From CAYWQB01 sp964460785 (GTDB lineage Bacteria; Chlamydiota; Chlamydiia; Chlamydiales; CAYWQB01): a stretch of 64,000 bases of DNA. The stretch's first letter is position 1. Each line of letters opens with the position of its first letter. The position numbers were made by a program, and so were the translations under genes. The stretch lies in assembly GCA_964460785.1 (NCBI GenBank), contig CAYWQB010000005.1, forward strand, positions 1 to 64,000, written 5' to 3'. Under the pieces are notes generated by a model, which made no database searches, was not told where the DNA came from, and saw nothing but the letters and a program-made list of their open reading frames with translations. This document shows positions 18,320 to 28,400 of the stretch, in pieces.

Positions 18320-18910
18320 ATGGCTTTAAACAATACCATGAAAAAGATGGAGGCGCTCCTTGCTGAGATCCGTGATGATCTTCAGAAGGCTGATGCTGGT
18401 AACAAGGCTGCCGCCCAAAGAGTACGTACAGGTACAATCGCTCTAGAAAAACTAGCAAAGCTGTACAGAAAAGAGTCTATCCAAGATGAAAAGAAGGGTG
18501 GGCATAAAAAACGTGCAGCAGCAGCGAAAAAGAAAAAGGTTGTAGCAAAGAAAAAGCCTGCAGCTAAGAAAAAGCCTGCAGCGAAGAAAAAAGTTGTGGC
18601 GAAGAAAAAGCCAGCAGCCAAGAAGAAGGTTGTAGCTAAGAAAAAGCCTGCAGCTAAGAAAAAGGTTGTAGCTAAGAAAAAGCCTGCAGCGAAGAAAAAA
18701 GTTGTGGCGAAGAAAAAGCCTGCAGCTAAGAAAAAAGTTGTGGCAAAGAAAAAACCTGCAGTTAAGAAAAAAGCGGTAGCTAAAAAGAAGCCAGCGGCAA
18801 AAAAAAAAGTAGTCGCTAAAAAGACAGCTACACGCCGGGTAGTTCGCACACCTGCTCGAAAAACAGTAAAGGCTCGCCGAGCTACAGCTAGGGTCCGTCG
18901 TAGACGCTAG
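18320..18910 (+). CDS. hctA: Histone H1-like protein HctA (Hc1) with expanded lysine/alanine repeat tail
   Basis: DNA-condensing nucleoid protein of the chlamydial developmental cycle. The N-terminal ~60 residues match Hc1: MALNNTMKKMEALL, then GNKAAAQRVRTGTIALEKL and YRKESI. From residue ~65 the tail consists of alternating VVAKKK and PAAKKK hexads to ~170, ending in an arginine-rich stretch (RVVRTPARKTVKARR... to RRRR). Chlamydiaceae Hc1 is about 125 aa; this is 196 aa, with a tail reminiscent of Hc2. AAGGAG at 18306-18311 precedes ATG 18320. A terminator follows. As in Chlamydiaceae it neighbours rlmD. Expression is expected late in development, but no promoter evidence was found. Confidence 0.9.
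   Translation: MALNNTMKKMEALLAEIRDDLQKADAGNKAAAQRVRTGTIALEKLAKLYRKESIQDEKKGGHKKRAAAAKKKKVVAKKKPAAKKKPAAKKKVVAKKKPAAKKKVVAKKKPAAKKKVVAKKKPAAKKKVVAKKKPAAKKKVVAKKKPAVKKKAVAKKKPAAKKKVVAKKTATRRVVRTPARKTVKARRATARVRRRR
18531..18820 (+). repeat. In-gene tandem repeat encoding the hctA tail
   Basis: Imperfect 36-base units (two 18-base half units, encoding VVAKKK-PAAKKK) repeated in frame about six to seven times. Codon variation between units (aagaaa/aaaaag, gca/gcg) shows it is not fully homogenised. Such a repeat can change length by slippage in whole-codon steps. Confidence 0.85.
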
Positions 18911-18941
18911 TTTTTCTTAGAGAGGGTTTTGTTCACCAGGT

Positions 18942-18972
18942 AAGGAGGCTGTCATTCGCCTCCTTTTTTTTT
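18942..18972 (+). terminator. Rho-independent terminator of hctA
   Basis: Stem AAGGAGGC (18942-18949) with GCCTCCTT (18958-18965), 8-base loop, T run to 18972. Confidence 0.85.
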
Positions 18973-19039
18973 GCTCAGAATTTGCAAGGATTACTGGAGC
19001 ACTCTATAATGGCTCAATTTTCGCCACAGGTAGAGTGGA

Positions 19040-20431
19040 ATGGTAGACAACTCCCATACCGTTACAATTCAAGAATTAACTGAAAAAGGACATGGTGTTG
19101 CACACTTGCGTGTCCAAGATGAAGAGCGTCCTTGTGAAGTTAAATTTTCTCTTCCAGGGGAACAGTACCAGGTTCAGCGCTTGCGTAAGAAGGTGAAAAA
19201 ACGCTACCAAACACGTATTGAAGCTCAGTTGTCATCAAGTTCAGATCGACAAGAACCTAAGTGTGAGCATTTTGGAAGGTGTGGAGGGTGTGTTTGGCAA
19301 CATGCTGACTACACAAGTCAACTTGCATTTAAAGATCAACGTATTAAAGAACTATTCTCTTTCCATACAGAAGAGATTGCTTCGATTCTTCCTGCTCCTT
19401 CAATATGGGAATATCGCAATAAAATGGAGTTCTCCTTTTCTCAAGACCGAGAAGGGAATCATTATTTAGGGCTTTGCTTGCCTGCAAGTAGGGGTAAAGT
19501 GCTGACAATTCATCACTGTCACCTTGTCTCTCCCTGGTTTTCTAAGCAGCTTGCAGCGATTCGCTCTTGGTGGGTGGAGTCTTCTCTCCCTGCATACAAC
19601 CCGCACTTAGGTCAGGGACTGTTGCGTTCTGTCACCCTGCGGGAAAGTCAACATACAAAAGAGCAGTGTGTCATGCTGACTGTTGATGCCACAGCAGCTA
19701 AGCAGTTGTGGACCCCAGAGATCGAACAAGCATTTTTGCAGAGCTTAGCATCTGTGCAAACTCCAACTTCTGTTGTGCTAGCTCTCCAAGTGGTAGAAAA
19801 AGGGTCTCCCACTCACTTCTCCTATCAAACCGTTTTAGGGAAGTCGACATTTAGTGAGCAGCTGCATGTGGCCGGCTATCAGCCCTTGCACCAGGAGGTA
19901 AGCGCCTCTTCCTTTTTGCAGCCAAATACAAAGCAAGCAGAACTCTTCTATGCAAAAGGGCTTGCAATGCTGAGAGATCTTTCTCAGCAAGTTGTCTATG
20001 ACCTTTATTGCGGGGCAGGAGCCATTGGGATGCTTGCTGCACAAAAAGCAAAAAAAGTGATTGGTATTGAGCTACACCCACAAGCGATAGAAGATGCCAA
20101 GCGTTCCCTTTCTTTAAATCAGATCGAAAATATCTCCTTCTATGAAGGAAGGGTGGAAGAAAAACTGCCAGAAGCTGTCCAGACACACGGTAGGATTGAT
20201 GTGGTAATTGTCGATCCACCAAGGGAAGGTCTTGGGACAAAGGTTGTACAGTTTCTTGCCGAGCAAAAGCCAAAGCAAATTCTTTATATCTCTTGCAATG
20301 CAAAAACCCAAGCGATCGATACAAAAGAGTTTATAGAAAGAGGTTATGTAATTCAGACCATGCAGCCTGTAGATGCCTTTCCTCATACTCCACACTTTGA
20401 AAACCTATTACTTCTTCAGGCAAGCAAATGA
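19040..20431 (+). CDS. rlmD: 23S rRNA (uracil-C5)-methyltransferase, RlmD/RumA family
   Basis: Methylates a uridine of 23S rRNA (U1939 in E. coli numbering for RlmD) using S-adenosylmethionine. A TRAM-like start (VTIQELTEKGHGVAHL) is followed by the [4Fe-4S] cysteines Cys75, Cys81, Cys84 (CEHFGRCGGC) with a probable fourth in HHCHLV. Then come the SAM loop YDLYCGAGAIGML, VDPPREGLG and the catalytic SCN motif (Cys ~417). 463 aa, normal for the family. The family also contains TrmA and RlmC; the Fe-S cysteines exclude TrmA, but choosing RlmD over RlmC is by chlamydial gene order (CT742-like, beside hctA and yajC). The last four bases overlap tgt (ATGA). Confidence 0.88.
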   Translation: MVDNSHTVTIQELTEKGHGVAHLRVQDEERPCEVKFSLPGEQYQVQRLRKKVKKRYQTRIEAQLSSSSDRQEPKCEHFGRCGGCVWQHADYTSQLAFKDQRIKELFSFHTEEIASILPAPSIWEYRNKMEFSFSQDREGNHYLGLCLPASRGKVLTIHHCHLVSPWFSKQLAAIRSWWVESSLPAYNPHLGQGLLRSVTLRESQHTKEQCVMLTVDATAAKQLWTPEIEQAFLQSLASVQTPTSVVLALQVVEKGSPTHFSYQTVLGKSTFSEQLHVAGYQPLHQEVSASSFLQPNTKQAELFYAKGLAMLRDLSQQVVYDLYCGAGAIGMLAAQKAKKVIGIELHPQAIEDAKRSLSLNQIENISFYEGRVEEKLPEAVQTHGRIDVVIVDPPREGLGTKVVQFLAEQKPKQILYISCNAKTQAIDTKEFIERGYVIQTMQPVDAFPHTPHFENLLLLQASK

Positions 20432-21531
20432 GCCACTTAAATTTTCATGTTCAGCATACAGATGGACAAGCCCGCTTAGGGTCTTTAGAAACTGCACACG
20501 GTAGCTTTGAAACTCCAATGTTTATGCCGGTAGGTACACGTGCCTGTGTCAAAGCTCTTACGATGCAACAAGTGCGTGATATCGGAGCACAGATTATTCT
20601 TGGAAATACCTATCATCTGATGCTGCGCCCAGGAAAAGACCTGATCAAAAAGGCTGGTGGGCTACATGCTTTTATGAATTGGGACAAGCCGATCTTGACA
20701 GACTCTGGGGGGTTCCAGGTCTTTTCTCTCTCCAACCTTAATAAGATTACTGATGAAGGAGTGCGCTTTAAGTCGCATATTGATGGGCAAGCACACTTTT
20801 TAGGCCCTGAAGAGAGTATGGAGATCCAGCGTTGCCTAGGGTCCGATATCGTCATGGTTTTTGATGAGTGCGCCTCTCTGCCTTGCACACGAGAAAAACT
20901 AGAAGCCGCTTGGCAACGCACGCATCGCTGGGCAAAGATCTGCCGCAATTATGAGCTTTTACCTCACCAAAATCTCTTTGCTATTGTGCAAGGAGGGTGT
21001 GATGATGAGCTGCGTCAAGAGTCCGCCTCAGAGCTTGCAAAAATGGATTTTGAAGGCTACGCCATAGGAGGGCTTTCTGTGGGAGAGCCGGCAGAAGATA
21101 TGTATCGTACCCTTGATGTCACTACCCCTCTATTACCTCAGCATAAACCTCGCTATCTGATGGGGGTCGGAACACCTCGAAATATGATCGAAGCTGTCCG
21201 ACGGGGAGTGGATATGTTTGACTGTGTCATGCCTACACGCAATGCCCGCAATGGCACCGCTTTTACTTGGGAAGGAAAAATCTCGATGAAAGCAGCCCGT
21301 TATAAGGAAGACTTTACACCTCTTGATGCGCGTACACCCAGTGAAGCTGCGCAATATTCAAGAGCTTATTTGCGACACTTATTCAATGTGGATGAGATGA
21401 CGGCCTGCACTCTCCTCTCTCTGCAAAACCTGGCCTTTTACCTTGCTTTCATGGAAGAGATTCGGCATGCTATTCGGGAGAATAGGTTGGAAAAACTCTA
21501 TCAAGAAGTTTGTCAAATCTATCCGGTTTAA
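20428..21531 (+). CDS. tgt: Queuine/preQ1 tRNA-guanine transglycosylase lacking the zinc cysteines
   Basis: Exchanges guanine-34 of GUN tRNAs for a queuosine precursor or queuine. Strong identity: MFMPVGTRACVKALT, ILGNTYHL, DSGGFQVFS (Asp of the active site), FDECAS, AIGGLSVGEP, YLMGVGTP and MFDCVMPTRNARNG with nucleophile Asp265. 367 aa, normal length. Odd point: bacterial enzymes carry a CxCxxC...H zinc site just before YSRAYLHHL; here the segment at residues 299-309 reads LDARTPSEAAQ before YSRAYLRHL, so all three cysteines are absent while the His is kept. Translationally coupled to rlmD (ATGA overlap) and followed by yajC, as tgt-yajC pairs are in many bacteria. Confidence 0.92.
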   Translation: MSHLNFHVQHTDGQARLGSLETAHGSFETPMFMPVGTRACVKALTMQQVRDIGAQIILGNTYHLMLRPGKDLIKKAGGLHAFMNWDKPILTDSGGFQVFSLSNLNKITDEGVRFKSHIDGQAHFLGPEESMEIQRCLGSDIVMVFDECASLPCTREKLEAAWQRTHRWAKICRNYELLPHQNLFAIVQGGCDDELRQESASELAKMDFEGYAIGGLSVGEPAEDMYRTLDVTTPLLPQHKPRYLMGVGTPRNMIEAVRRGVDMFDCVMPTRNARNGTAFTWEGKISMKAARYKEDFTPLDARTPSEAAQYSRAYLRHLFNVDEMTACTLLSLQNLAFYLAFMEEIRHAIRENRLEKLYQEVCQIYPV

Positions 21532-21544
21532 ACGAGAGGACCTC

Positions 21545-21958
21545 ATGAAAACGTTTTCTTACTTACTTGCTATTTCTGCACTGGCAGCTAGCCAAACCTT
21601 TGCACAGGATGGTGCTGCTCCTGCTCGTGAACAGGGCTTTTCACAGACTTTGATCATGATCGGGATTGCTCTGCTCTTTTTCTATTTTATTCTTTGGCGT
21701 CCAGAGAAAAAGCGTAGAAAAGCTCTTGAAGAGCGACGCAGTGCGATGCAAAAAGGTGACAGAGTGACCGCTATGGGCATTTTGGGAACTATCCATCGTG
21801 TAGAAAAAGAAACTGTCATTGTAAAAATGTATGACGGTTCAAAAATTGAGTTCCTAAAAGCTGCCATTTCTGATGTGCAGGCAGGAACAGGTTCTGATAA
21901 GCAGCCATCTGTCGAAGTACAGGATGATGACAACTCAGAGCTTGCTAAAAGCTCTTAA
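21545..21958 (+). CDS. yajC: Sec translocase auxiliary subunit YajC
   Basis: Inner-membrane protein of the SecDF-YajC complex. 137 aa, with an unusual hydrophobic N-terminus resembling a cleavable signal (SYLLAISALAASQTFAQDG), then the true YajC segment LIMIGIALLFFYFILWRPEKKRRK, followed by the conserved GDRVTAMGILGTIHRVEKETV core. ATG 21545 is preceded by AGAGG at 21535-21539. The acidic C-terminal tail is short. It ends in a TTAA shared-stop overlap with the convergent gene. Chlamydia also has yajC next to rlmD. Confidence 0.9.
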   Translation: MKTFSYLLAISALAASQTFAQDGAAPAREQGFSQTLIMIGIALLFFYFILWRPEKKRRKALEERRSAMQKGDRVTAMGILGTIHRVEKETVIVKMYDGSKIEFLKAAISDVQAGTGSDKQPSVEVQDDDNSELAKSS

Positions 21959-24198
21959 TCAGTCGCTGCAGGAGCAACCTTCATTCCGTCAACTTGTTCG
22001 AGAGCGCTTTCGAGTAGTTGGCGGATTTTAGAGCTCATTTGTAAGCTTTGCCAGCAGTGGTCTGCAGAGACTCCCAGCTTGCTTCCAAAGTGAGTAGGGG
22101 CGCCAAACCCTGTTGTTCTAGAGGGAAAATCGCGGCTTTTAAAATTTGCTTCTGAGCCATAGGTAGTTGTTTCAGCAATATAGTTGCGAATGGCTCGTGC
22201 AACAGCTTGCGCATGATTCATTTCTTCTTCTGTTACCTCCCCATAGGGACGGACAGCAAGCTTATATCCACTTCTCTCATAGCCTTGTTGGGCAGGGTAG
22301 CTGCTGCTTACCCCCGAGCCTGTATATAAATCTTGCCGAATCACTGCACGCATCCCTATTTCATCAGTGATGATAGATCTTTTAAGCTCTCTTTGATCGG
22401 ATTCCCCTCTAAGGATGCTACGCCTAGCAAAAGAGCTCGCATATCTAATGAAGTCTTTGGATCGATCGACAGCCTTTTCTCTCTGCCCTGCCCCCCAAAC
22501 AGTGCCCTCTGTAAACCGTGCATTTAGATCACGGACTCCAGCTCTATCTAGGACAGCATCCAGCGAAAGGTGATCAAGTGCTTCAGCACGGACAGCCTGT
22601 AAAAGGTGAGGGAGGCATTTTCGCATGAGAGCTGTACGTGCAAGCGCCTTAAACTGTTCATCTGTGATTCTAGGCGCTTTAGATGCTTCGATAGGGGTTA
22701 TCGCTTCAAAGATTGCTTTGCCTAATCGTCCATCACCAGGATCTTTTGTGAGTGCAAGCCATAAAACATTGATACCTTGTGCTCCTTCTCTACGTAAGGT
22801 CATCAATTCTCTTTGGATGGCAGGGGTATCTAGAGCACGAGTGAGTGCTGTATACACCTCTTTGTATTCAGGGTTTAATCCTATTCCTCGATCTCCAAGA
22901 TCAAGAACTTTTCCCAAAAGTTCTGAGGAGATTTTTTCGGAAGAGTCAATGCTTTCCTCAACAAGCTTTTCAAGAGAGGCGATTTGAGCACCTTGCGCTT
23001 CTCCTGCTGCTGTTAAGTCAGCAACAGACCCTTCTAATCTTGAGAGAGACTCTTTTGTTTCTGTCAGTTCTCTTTGGGCCTCTTCAAGAGCTCTTTCTTG
23101 CTCAGACAGCATGTCTTGAGCTTTTTGAAGTCTATCACTTTCTATGCCGAGAGATAGGGCGAGGCGAACTTTCTCTTTGAGCGCCTCTTTACGATCTTCT
23201 TCTCCTTTTGCTACTTGTCCTCTTAGCTCTGTAATTTCCTGACTTTTTCTTTTTGCTTCCTCTCGGAGAGAGCCTAAGAGATCCCTTAATGAAGTGTTTT
23301 CTTCCCCAAGCATAAGAACGCGTTCTTCAGCTAGAACAAGTTGGGATTCTCTATCTTTGAGTTCGCCTGTTGTTGTATAGAGTCTACTACGCAGAGAATG
23401 GATCTCTGTGTGATACAGAGAGGCCTCTTCTTCATACTTTTCAATTAAGGCTTTTTTCTCTTCTTCAAGAGAAGCAATTTTTCTTTCTGCTTGAAGTAGG
23501 CGAAGCTCTAAGTCAGAGCGATCGGCAGCCTCTTCAAGAGATCGTGTTTTAAGGTCTCCAATCTCCTCATATGCTTGTTTAAGTTCGCTCTCTTTTTCTG
23601 CTAAGTCATGGTGGTATTGGCTATGTAGCCTTGAGAATTCATCCCTTGCTTGGTCAAGGCTTTCCGATAAATCTTCTACAGATTGCCTTAGATCTTTACA
23701 GCACTCTTTTGCTAAAGCTGTATCTGTGCGCGCTGCAATCACCTCTTCTCTTTCTGTAATCGAAGCTGCAGTCATATGAAGGAGCTGATTTTGTATGGAG
23801 CGGCTTTTAGGAGGCGATGTTTTAAGCACATCGACAGCAAATGCACGCACTTTTACATAGTCATCTGCAAATGCAGCCATGTCTTCTTTATTTTCTAACT
23901 TTCCCGAGGCATCGCTGAGCTCTGTAATTTTGGACTTTCCCGTCCATTCGCTATGAGTCGCATGGACATGCAACCCTTTTTTCCCAGAACTTGTCTTTTG
24001 ATAGGTTTGATAAAGGCGGTCGATGGTTTCTGCCATATGTGTATCTTTACGGGCAATGGCTTGCTGTTTAAGGTGTAGCAGATCAATAGATTGAATTTTT
24101 TTCTCTCCTCCGAGGTTTGAGCGAACTCGTATAGAGAGAGACTGCAGATCTTCTCCTGGCACCTTGCCATGAGGAGAGGAAGGGGAAACACCAACCAT
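21955..24198 (-). CDS. Coiled-coil protein of unknown function (747 aa)
   Basis: Not recognised. Residues ~150-440 are a long Glu/Lys/Leu-rich coiled coil (for example LELRLLQAERKIASLEEEKK). The N-terminal ~150 residues are mixed and the C-terminal ~300 are probably globular (ARTALMRKCLPHLLQAV ... GVSADHCWQSLQMSSKIRQLL). There is no signal peptide or membrane segment. Start ATG 24198 has AAGGA upstream on the minus strand. Long soluble coiled-coil proteins with no family are typical of chlamydial secreted or inclusion-associated factors; that is only an analogy. Divergent from the gene at 24323 with a 124-base AT-rich gap. Confidence 0.65.
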   Translation of the reverse strand: MVGVSPSSPHGKVPGEDLQSLSIRVRSNLGGEKKIQSIDLLHLKQQAIARKDTHMAETIDRLYQTYQKTSSGKKGLHVHATHSEWTGKSKITELSDASGKLENKEDMAAFADDYVKVRAFAVDVLKTSPPKSRSIQNQLLHMTAASITEREEVIAARTDTALAKECCKDLRQSVEDLSESLDQARDEFSRLHSQYHHDLAEKESELKQAYEEIGDLKTRSLEEAADRSDLELRLLQAERKIASLEEEKKALIEKYEEEASLYHTEIHSLRSRLYTTTGELKDRESQLVLAEERVLMLGEENTSLRDLLGSLREEAKRKSQEITELRGQVAKGEEDRKEALKEKVRLALSLGIESDRLQKAQDMLSEQERALEEAQRELTETKESLSRLEGSVADLTAAGEAQGAQIASLEKLVEESIDSSEKISSELLGKVLDLGDRGIGLNPEYKEVYTALTRALDTPAIQRELMTLRREGAQGINVLWLALTKDPGDGRLGKAIFEAITPIEASKAPRITDEQFKALARTALMRKCLPHLLQAVRAEALDHLSLDAVLDRAGVRDLNARFTEGTVWGAGQREKAVDRSKDFIRYASSFARRSILRGESDQRELKRSIITDEIGMRAVIRQDLYTGSGVSSSYPAQQGYERSGYKLAVRPYGEVTEEEMNHAQAVARAIRNYIAETTTYGSEANFKSRDFPSRTTGFGAPTHFGSKLGVSADHCWQSLQMSSKIRQLLESALEQVDGMKVAPAATD

Positions 24199-24322
24199 GA
24201 ACCATCCTTTTTCCTGTTTAGAGGGGAGATCTTCCCCTAAAGGTATTATAAAATAATCTTAGGTTTTATTTAAATAACCTTGGGGAATATATTGCTGACT
24301 TTTTTTATTGTAAGGGATTGAT
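24199..24322. promoter_or_regulatory. Divergent AT-rich promoter region
   Basis: Separates two divergent unknown genes. It includes TTTTATTTAAAT at 24264-24275, ~47 bases before ATG 24323, resembling the element at 94-105. Confidence 0.3.
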
Positions 24323-25417
24323 ATGTCAGGAGTTGTGCGTGAAACTCGAGGTGGAGTTAGAGCAATAGAGCAGGGGAATCACTCTGTAGTATCTAAGACA
24401 GCAAGTCAGCAACAAGAGGTTCAGTATCGAACTGCTTCTGTGGCGGTTGAACGATTTAAAGGTGCTGTGCATGACAATGCATCGGCTGTTTATGACTATG
24501 TGTATACAGAACACTCTGACCGAGATCGGTACCTTATAGGAAGGGAAATTATCGAACTTCATCCAGCAGAGTTACCAACAGTTATAGGTAGGTTGAAACT
24601 CACAGATCGTGATTTTGGGAAACTCTTTGCAGACTATCAAAATAGAGGTTACGACAGTCTACAGATGGAAGATCTTCGAGCTAGAGGAGAAGAGGCCTGC
24701 CAAACATTTATGAAGTCAAAGGCATTTGGCATGATTCCTCACAGACTAGAGGCTTTATCTAAGTTAGAAATAAAGGATAAGGAGTTTCTTCTGAAGCAGG
24801 CGCTAGGCACGATCGAGGAGGATTCATGGGATCTCTATCATTTGCAAAAGGATACGAGCGGAGTAAAGAGGCTATTATCGCTTTATAAAATCAATACGGA
24901 TACGAAGCGTAAGGCTGTTGCTGAGGCAGTGCTAAAGAAAAATTTTTGGGCTCTCCCTAGCTTTCTTAGCCATATGAAGTTTGAGAATAAGGCTATGCAC
25001 AGAGAATATGCTTGTGCCTGGATTAGACAGGCTCATAACAGGGCGAGTCAAGCTGAGGATTTAAATGAGCAAGGGGATATAGCGAATGCACGAATGGTCG
25101 CAGGATCTCAGGTGCAACACCTTCTTTCTATGAGAGATCTTTTAACAACTAGAGGCTCTTTTGACTTAAAAAAGAGTCCAGAAGACCTAGAGATTTTACG
25201 ACTTGGTGCAAAAAAGCTTCCTGATCTTTTTGTTCGCTCTTTGGACAAATTTGCTAGAGAGGTCAAAAATGTCCCTTATAAAGAGTTAGTCAGCTATGTA
25301 CCTCCTTGCTTTATGGGGGCTATTGAGGAAGAAGTCGTAAAAAAACTCGCCTCAAAGGTGCCTTCAGAGGTTCGTGCGCTTTATCAAGCCGCTTCCAACA
25401 TCCTCAAAGAGTCTTAG
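24323..25417 (+). CDS. Unknown helical protein (364 aa)
   Basis: Not recognised. Begins MSGVVRETRGG, a short Ser/Gly-rich N-terminus shared in style with the convergent 1489-aa protein (MSGVNSSGSS) and the small protein at 40837 (MSGISPYS). The body is helical and rich in charged residues, with no signal peptide, membrane segment or enzyme motif seen. The ribosome site TAAGGGA precedes ATG 24323. It ends in a TTAG shared-stop overlap with the giant gene to the right. A type III secreted protein is possible from context only. Confidence 0.6.
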   Translation: MSGVVRETRGGVRAIEQGNHSVVSKTASQQQEVQYRTASVAVERFKGAVHDNASAVYDYVYTEHSDRDRYLIGREIIELHPAELPTVIGRLKLTDRDFGKLFADYQNRGYDSLQMEDLRARGEEACQTFMKSKAFGMIPHRLEALSKLEIKDKEFLLKQALGTIEEDSWDLYHLQKDTSGVKRLLSLYKINTDTKRKAVAEAVLKKNFWALPSFLSHMKFENKAMHREYACAWIRQAHNRASQAEDLNEQGDIANARMVAGSQVQHLLSMRDLLTTRGSFDLKKSPEDLEILRLGAKKLPDLFVRSLDKFAREVKNVPYKELVSYVPPCFMGAIEEEVVKKLASKVPSEVRALYQAASNILKES

Positions 25418-28400
25418 GAATCCTCATCTGGGAGGCGAGCTCTTAGCTCTGCTACTTGCTGGTCTGTCTCTCTTTGTTGCTCTGCAAGGGTATATAGTTT
25501 GACCTCAACCCTTGGGAGGACATTGTCTTCAGAGAGAGCTGTACCGGCAGGAAGCCCTGCTTGCTTTGCAAGCAGACTTAAAAGAGTGTGATTCGCCTCT
25601 TTGAGGGTCGATAACCGGTCGCTAAAGCTTGCTTTAGTGGAGGCAATCACCCGCTTAGCTTCCTGGAGGCTATCTTCTAAGGCGGAGAGATCTTCTCCAG
25701 ATCTCCTAGCTGTCGCGAGGTTTGCTTCAATTCTTTGTAGTGAGGCTTCGAGAGCTCGTTTGTCTCCGTCATAGTCTTCTTGCAGCTGCTCGATCTTCCG
25801 TTGGTGCTCTTCCCACAGGCCTTTGGCATGTAGAAGGCCTTCTGTTTGAGTAATTAGGCCCTCTCCCTTTTCTGTAAGCTCTGTGAGGTGCCTTTTTGCT
25901 AGGTCTAGAGCGTCTCCTTGCAGAGAACCTCCAAGAAAGGTTCTTTTGCTTACTTCTGCCTCTATACGCTGACTCTCTAAATCTCTTTTGAACTCTCGAA
26001 TGTCTTCATGGCTAAGGCCTTCATTCATTTTTGCTTCTAAAGCGCTTAAACTTGCTCTTACAGGTTCAAGTTGAGCAACTACATGCTGTAGGTGCTCAAA
26101 CTTTTTTGGCTCCCTAGTATGCAGGTCTCCTGTCAGATCTTCTAGAGAAGTGCCTGCACCCTTTTCTGCAAGAATTCTCTCAAAGTCCTCTAAAGGACAA
26201 TTACCCAAAAGTCCACGACCTGTAGACATAAGGTCGCTATGTACCTGCTCTATTTCAGATTTTAAAAGAGCTGTTTCCATTTCAAGGGGAGAAAAGCCTT
26301 GATCTCCTGTACCTTTTGGAGCAGCATCAGGGACTACATCTTCTGTAGGGGCAAGCCCTTCTTCTCCAGAAATAGCAGTGAGGCTAGAAAAAGGCGTGTG
26401 ACGTAGGGAAGCTATGGACTCTCGAATGGCTTTATCGATGTCTGATGAGTCATCAATCTCTTCAATGGCTGCATGTAAAGACTCTTCAAGGTCTGCAAAG
26501 GAAATATCACCCTGTACAAATGCCTCTCTTTGCTCTTCAATCGCTGAAAGAGCTGTTTTCTTTGCAGATTCAGTAAGTTCAAAAAGGGCAGCTTCTCCAT
26601 CGGGGGATGCATCTAAATGTTCAAGATCTGTCATCACTTGATCAAACATCTTTCCGCGAACTTCAGCCTTTGTAAGGTCACCTCCATGCTCCTCTGGTGT
26701 TCGAGGGGGGATCGTTAAAGCATCTTCAGGAAAATCACCACCTAAAGCCACTCTTAGATCATCAATACTGATTGTCCCTTTGCGAAATTGATCCAGCTCT
26801 GCAAGTTCAGCAGCATCAGGAGCGGAAAGGCTTTCGATTCTTTGTTCGGTGGCTACAATGGCTTGATCAAGGTGTCTTGCTCTAGCATATGCTTGGTGGT
26901 GATTACTCCCCATCTGTATATGTGCAATAGCAGCTCCATGCTCTGCAAACTGCTCAAGGCTTTCCGCCATCTGTGTGACTCTTGCACCAAACTCTTGCTC
27001 TGATTTGCCTGCATCATAGTTGATTGTATGCGTCATGCCTCTAAGGCTGGCTGCAGCTGCAAGGATTGATTTGCGCTCCGCTGTAGTTGGGGGTTTTCCA
27101 GAATCGACAAGTCGGTCAACCACTGCAAGGGTCTCTTCAAGCTTTTTGATATCTTTTGCTCTTTGCCTTGCATTGTCTATGGAGGCTCCTGAAGGGAGCC
27201 TGCGCCCCATCCATCGGAGTGCTGATTGATACCATGCATCACCCTTTTTCGCATTCGTTAGCTCCATCCAGCTGCGTCTATTTCTGGACCAGCTTGACTC
27301 AGAGCTAAACCTAGATTCTTTAAGAGCTGTAGATTTTTGCTTTAACCGATCTCCAACAGTTGCACTTGCCTTATCCCAAGCCTTGTCTTCTTTTAAATAG
27401 CGATCAATCGCAGCACGCTGCTTTCGAAGGCTTGATAGGTTTGCTTCAAGCTCACTGCGCTCTTTTGCTACCTTCGTTCCTTGGAGTTTGCGAAGCCGTG
27501 TAATATCCGATGCAATGCATTCTCTTTGGTAGGTATTCAGGTCGGCATCTGAAGGCAATATAGCTAAAGAAGGTGGGCTTCCATGTCCTATTTCATAGAT
27601 TCCTACATCAACAGATCTTAAACCCGCTTTGATTGTCTCTTGTAACTCTGTATTGTCAGGAGCTAGTTCTTGAAGAAGCGTGTTGAGGTCTGTCTCTTGC
27701 ACCTCTTTACCGTTAGCAGCTTTTTCTAAGCACAAGTCTACATAGCGCTTACAAACCTCCTCTACAGAGGGGCTAGAGCTCCATCCAGCATGAAAATCTC
27801 TCATTGCTTGCTGATATAAATTCTCCTTTTGTTCGGGGGAGATCTTGATAACTTGCTCTTTTGTGAGAGATCTAATGTTTAAAAAGGCAGGAAGGGCTTC
27901 ATGGGTAGAGGGTTTCTCAGGACCAATGGGAAGAGCACGTAAAGAAGCGGAATTAGATTGACGCAGTCCCGATAGATTTTGGAATAAATTGTTATTAATT
28001 GACTCGACTTCATGGGGAGAGCACCCTTGATCTTTGAGTATTTTCTTAATGGCACTTGCTTCATAAGGAGTGCTCTTTGCAAGACATGTAAGAAGGTAGT
28101 CTCGAACGCCAGCTCTTGCTTGCACAAAGCGGCTTTCTTCAGAGCCTAAAAATTGCATGCACTCTTCTTTCTCTCTGGCATCTCCGATTCCATCTGCGCG
28201 ATCTATGAATGTTCCATGTTGTATGGCAAACCAAAATCGTTGCTTCTGGCTTTCAGAAAGTAAGGGAAGGTCTTCTCTGAGATCCGCAAATCTCATGCTT
28301 TCTGAAGGGGGAGTAATATCTTCATCAATCAGAGCATGTGCCTGCTCATAGGCACTCACAGATGCATCTAAACCTGTTTGTATGCGCCTCTCTTTTTTCA

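Noticed and set aside
18382..18849. Long minus-strand ORF rich in Phe/Ala opposite the hctA repeat
   Set aside because: It is the antisense of the Lys/Ala repeat (AAG/AAA read as CTT/TTT) and has no ribosome site; a composition artefact.
19851..20324. 157-codon minus-strand ORF inside rlmD
   Set aside because: Antisense to strongly conserved methyltransferase motifs, with no start signal; shadow ORF.
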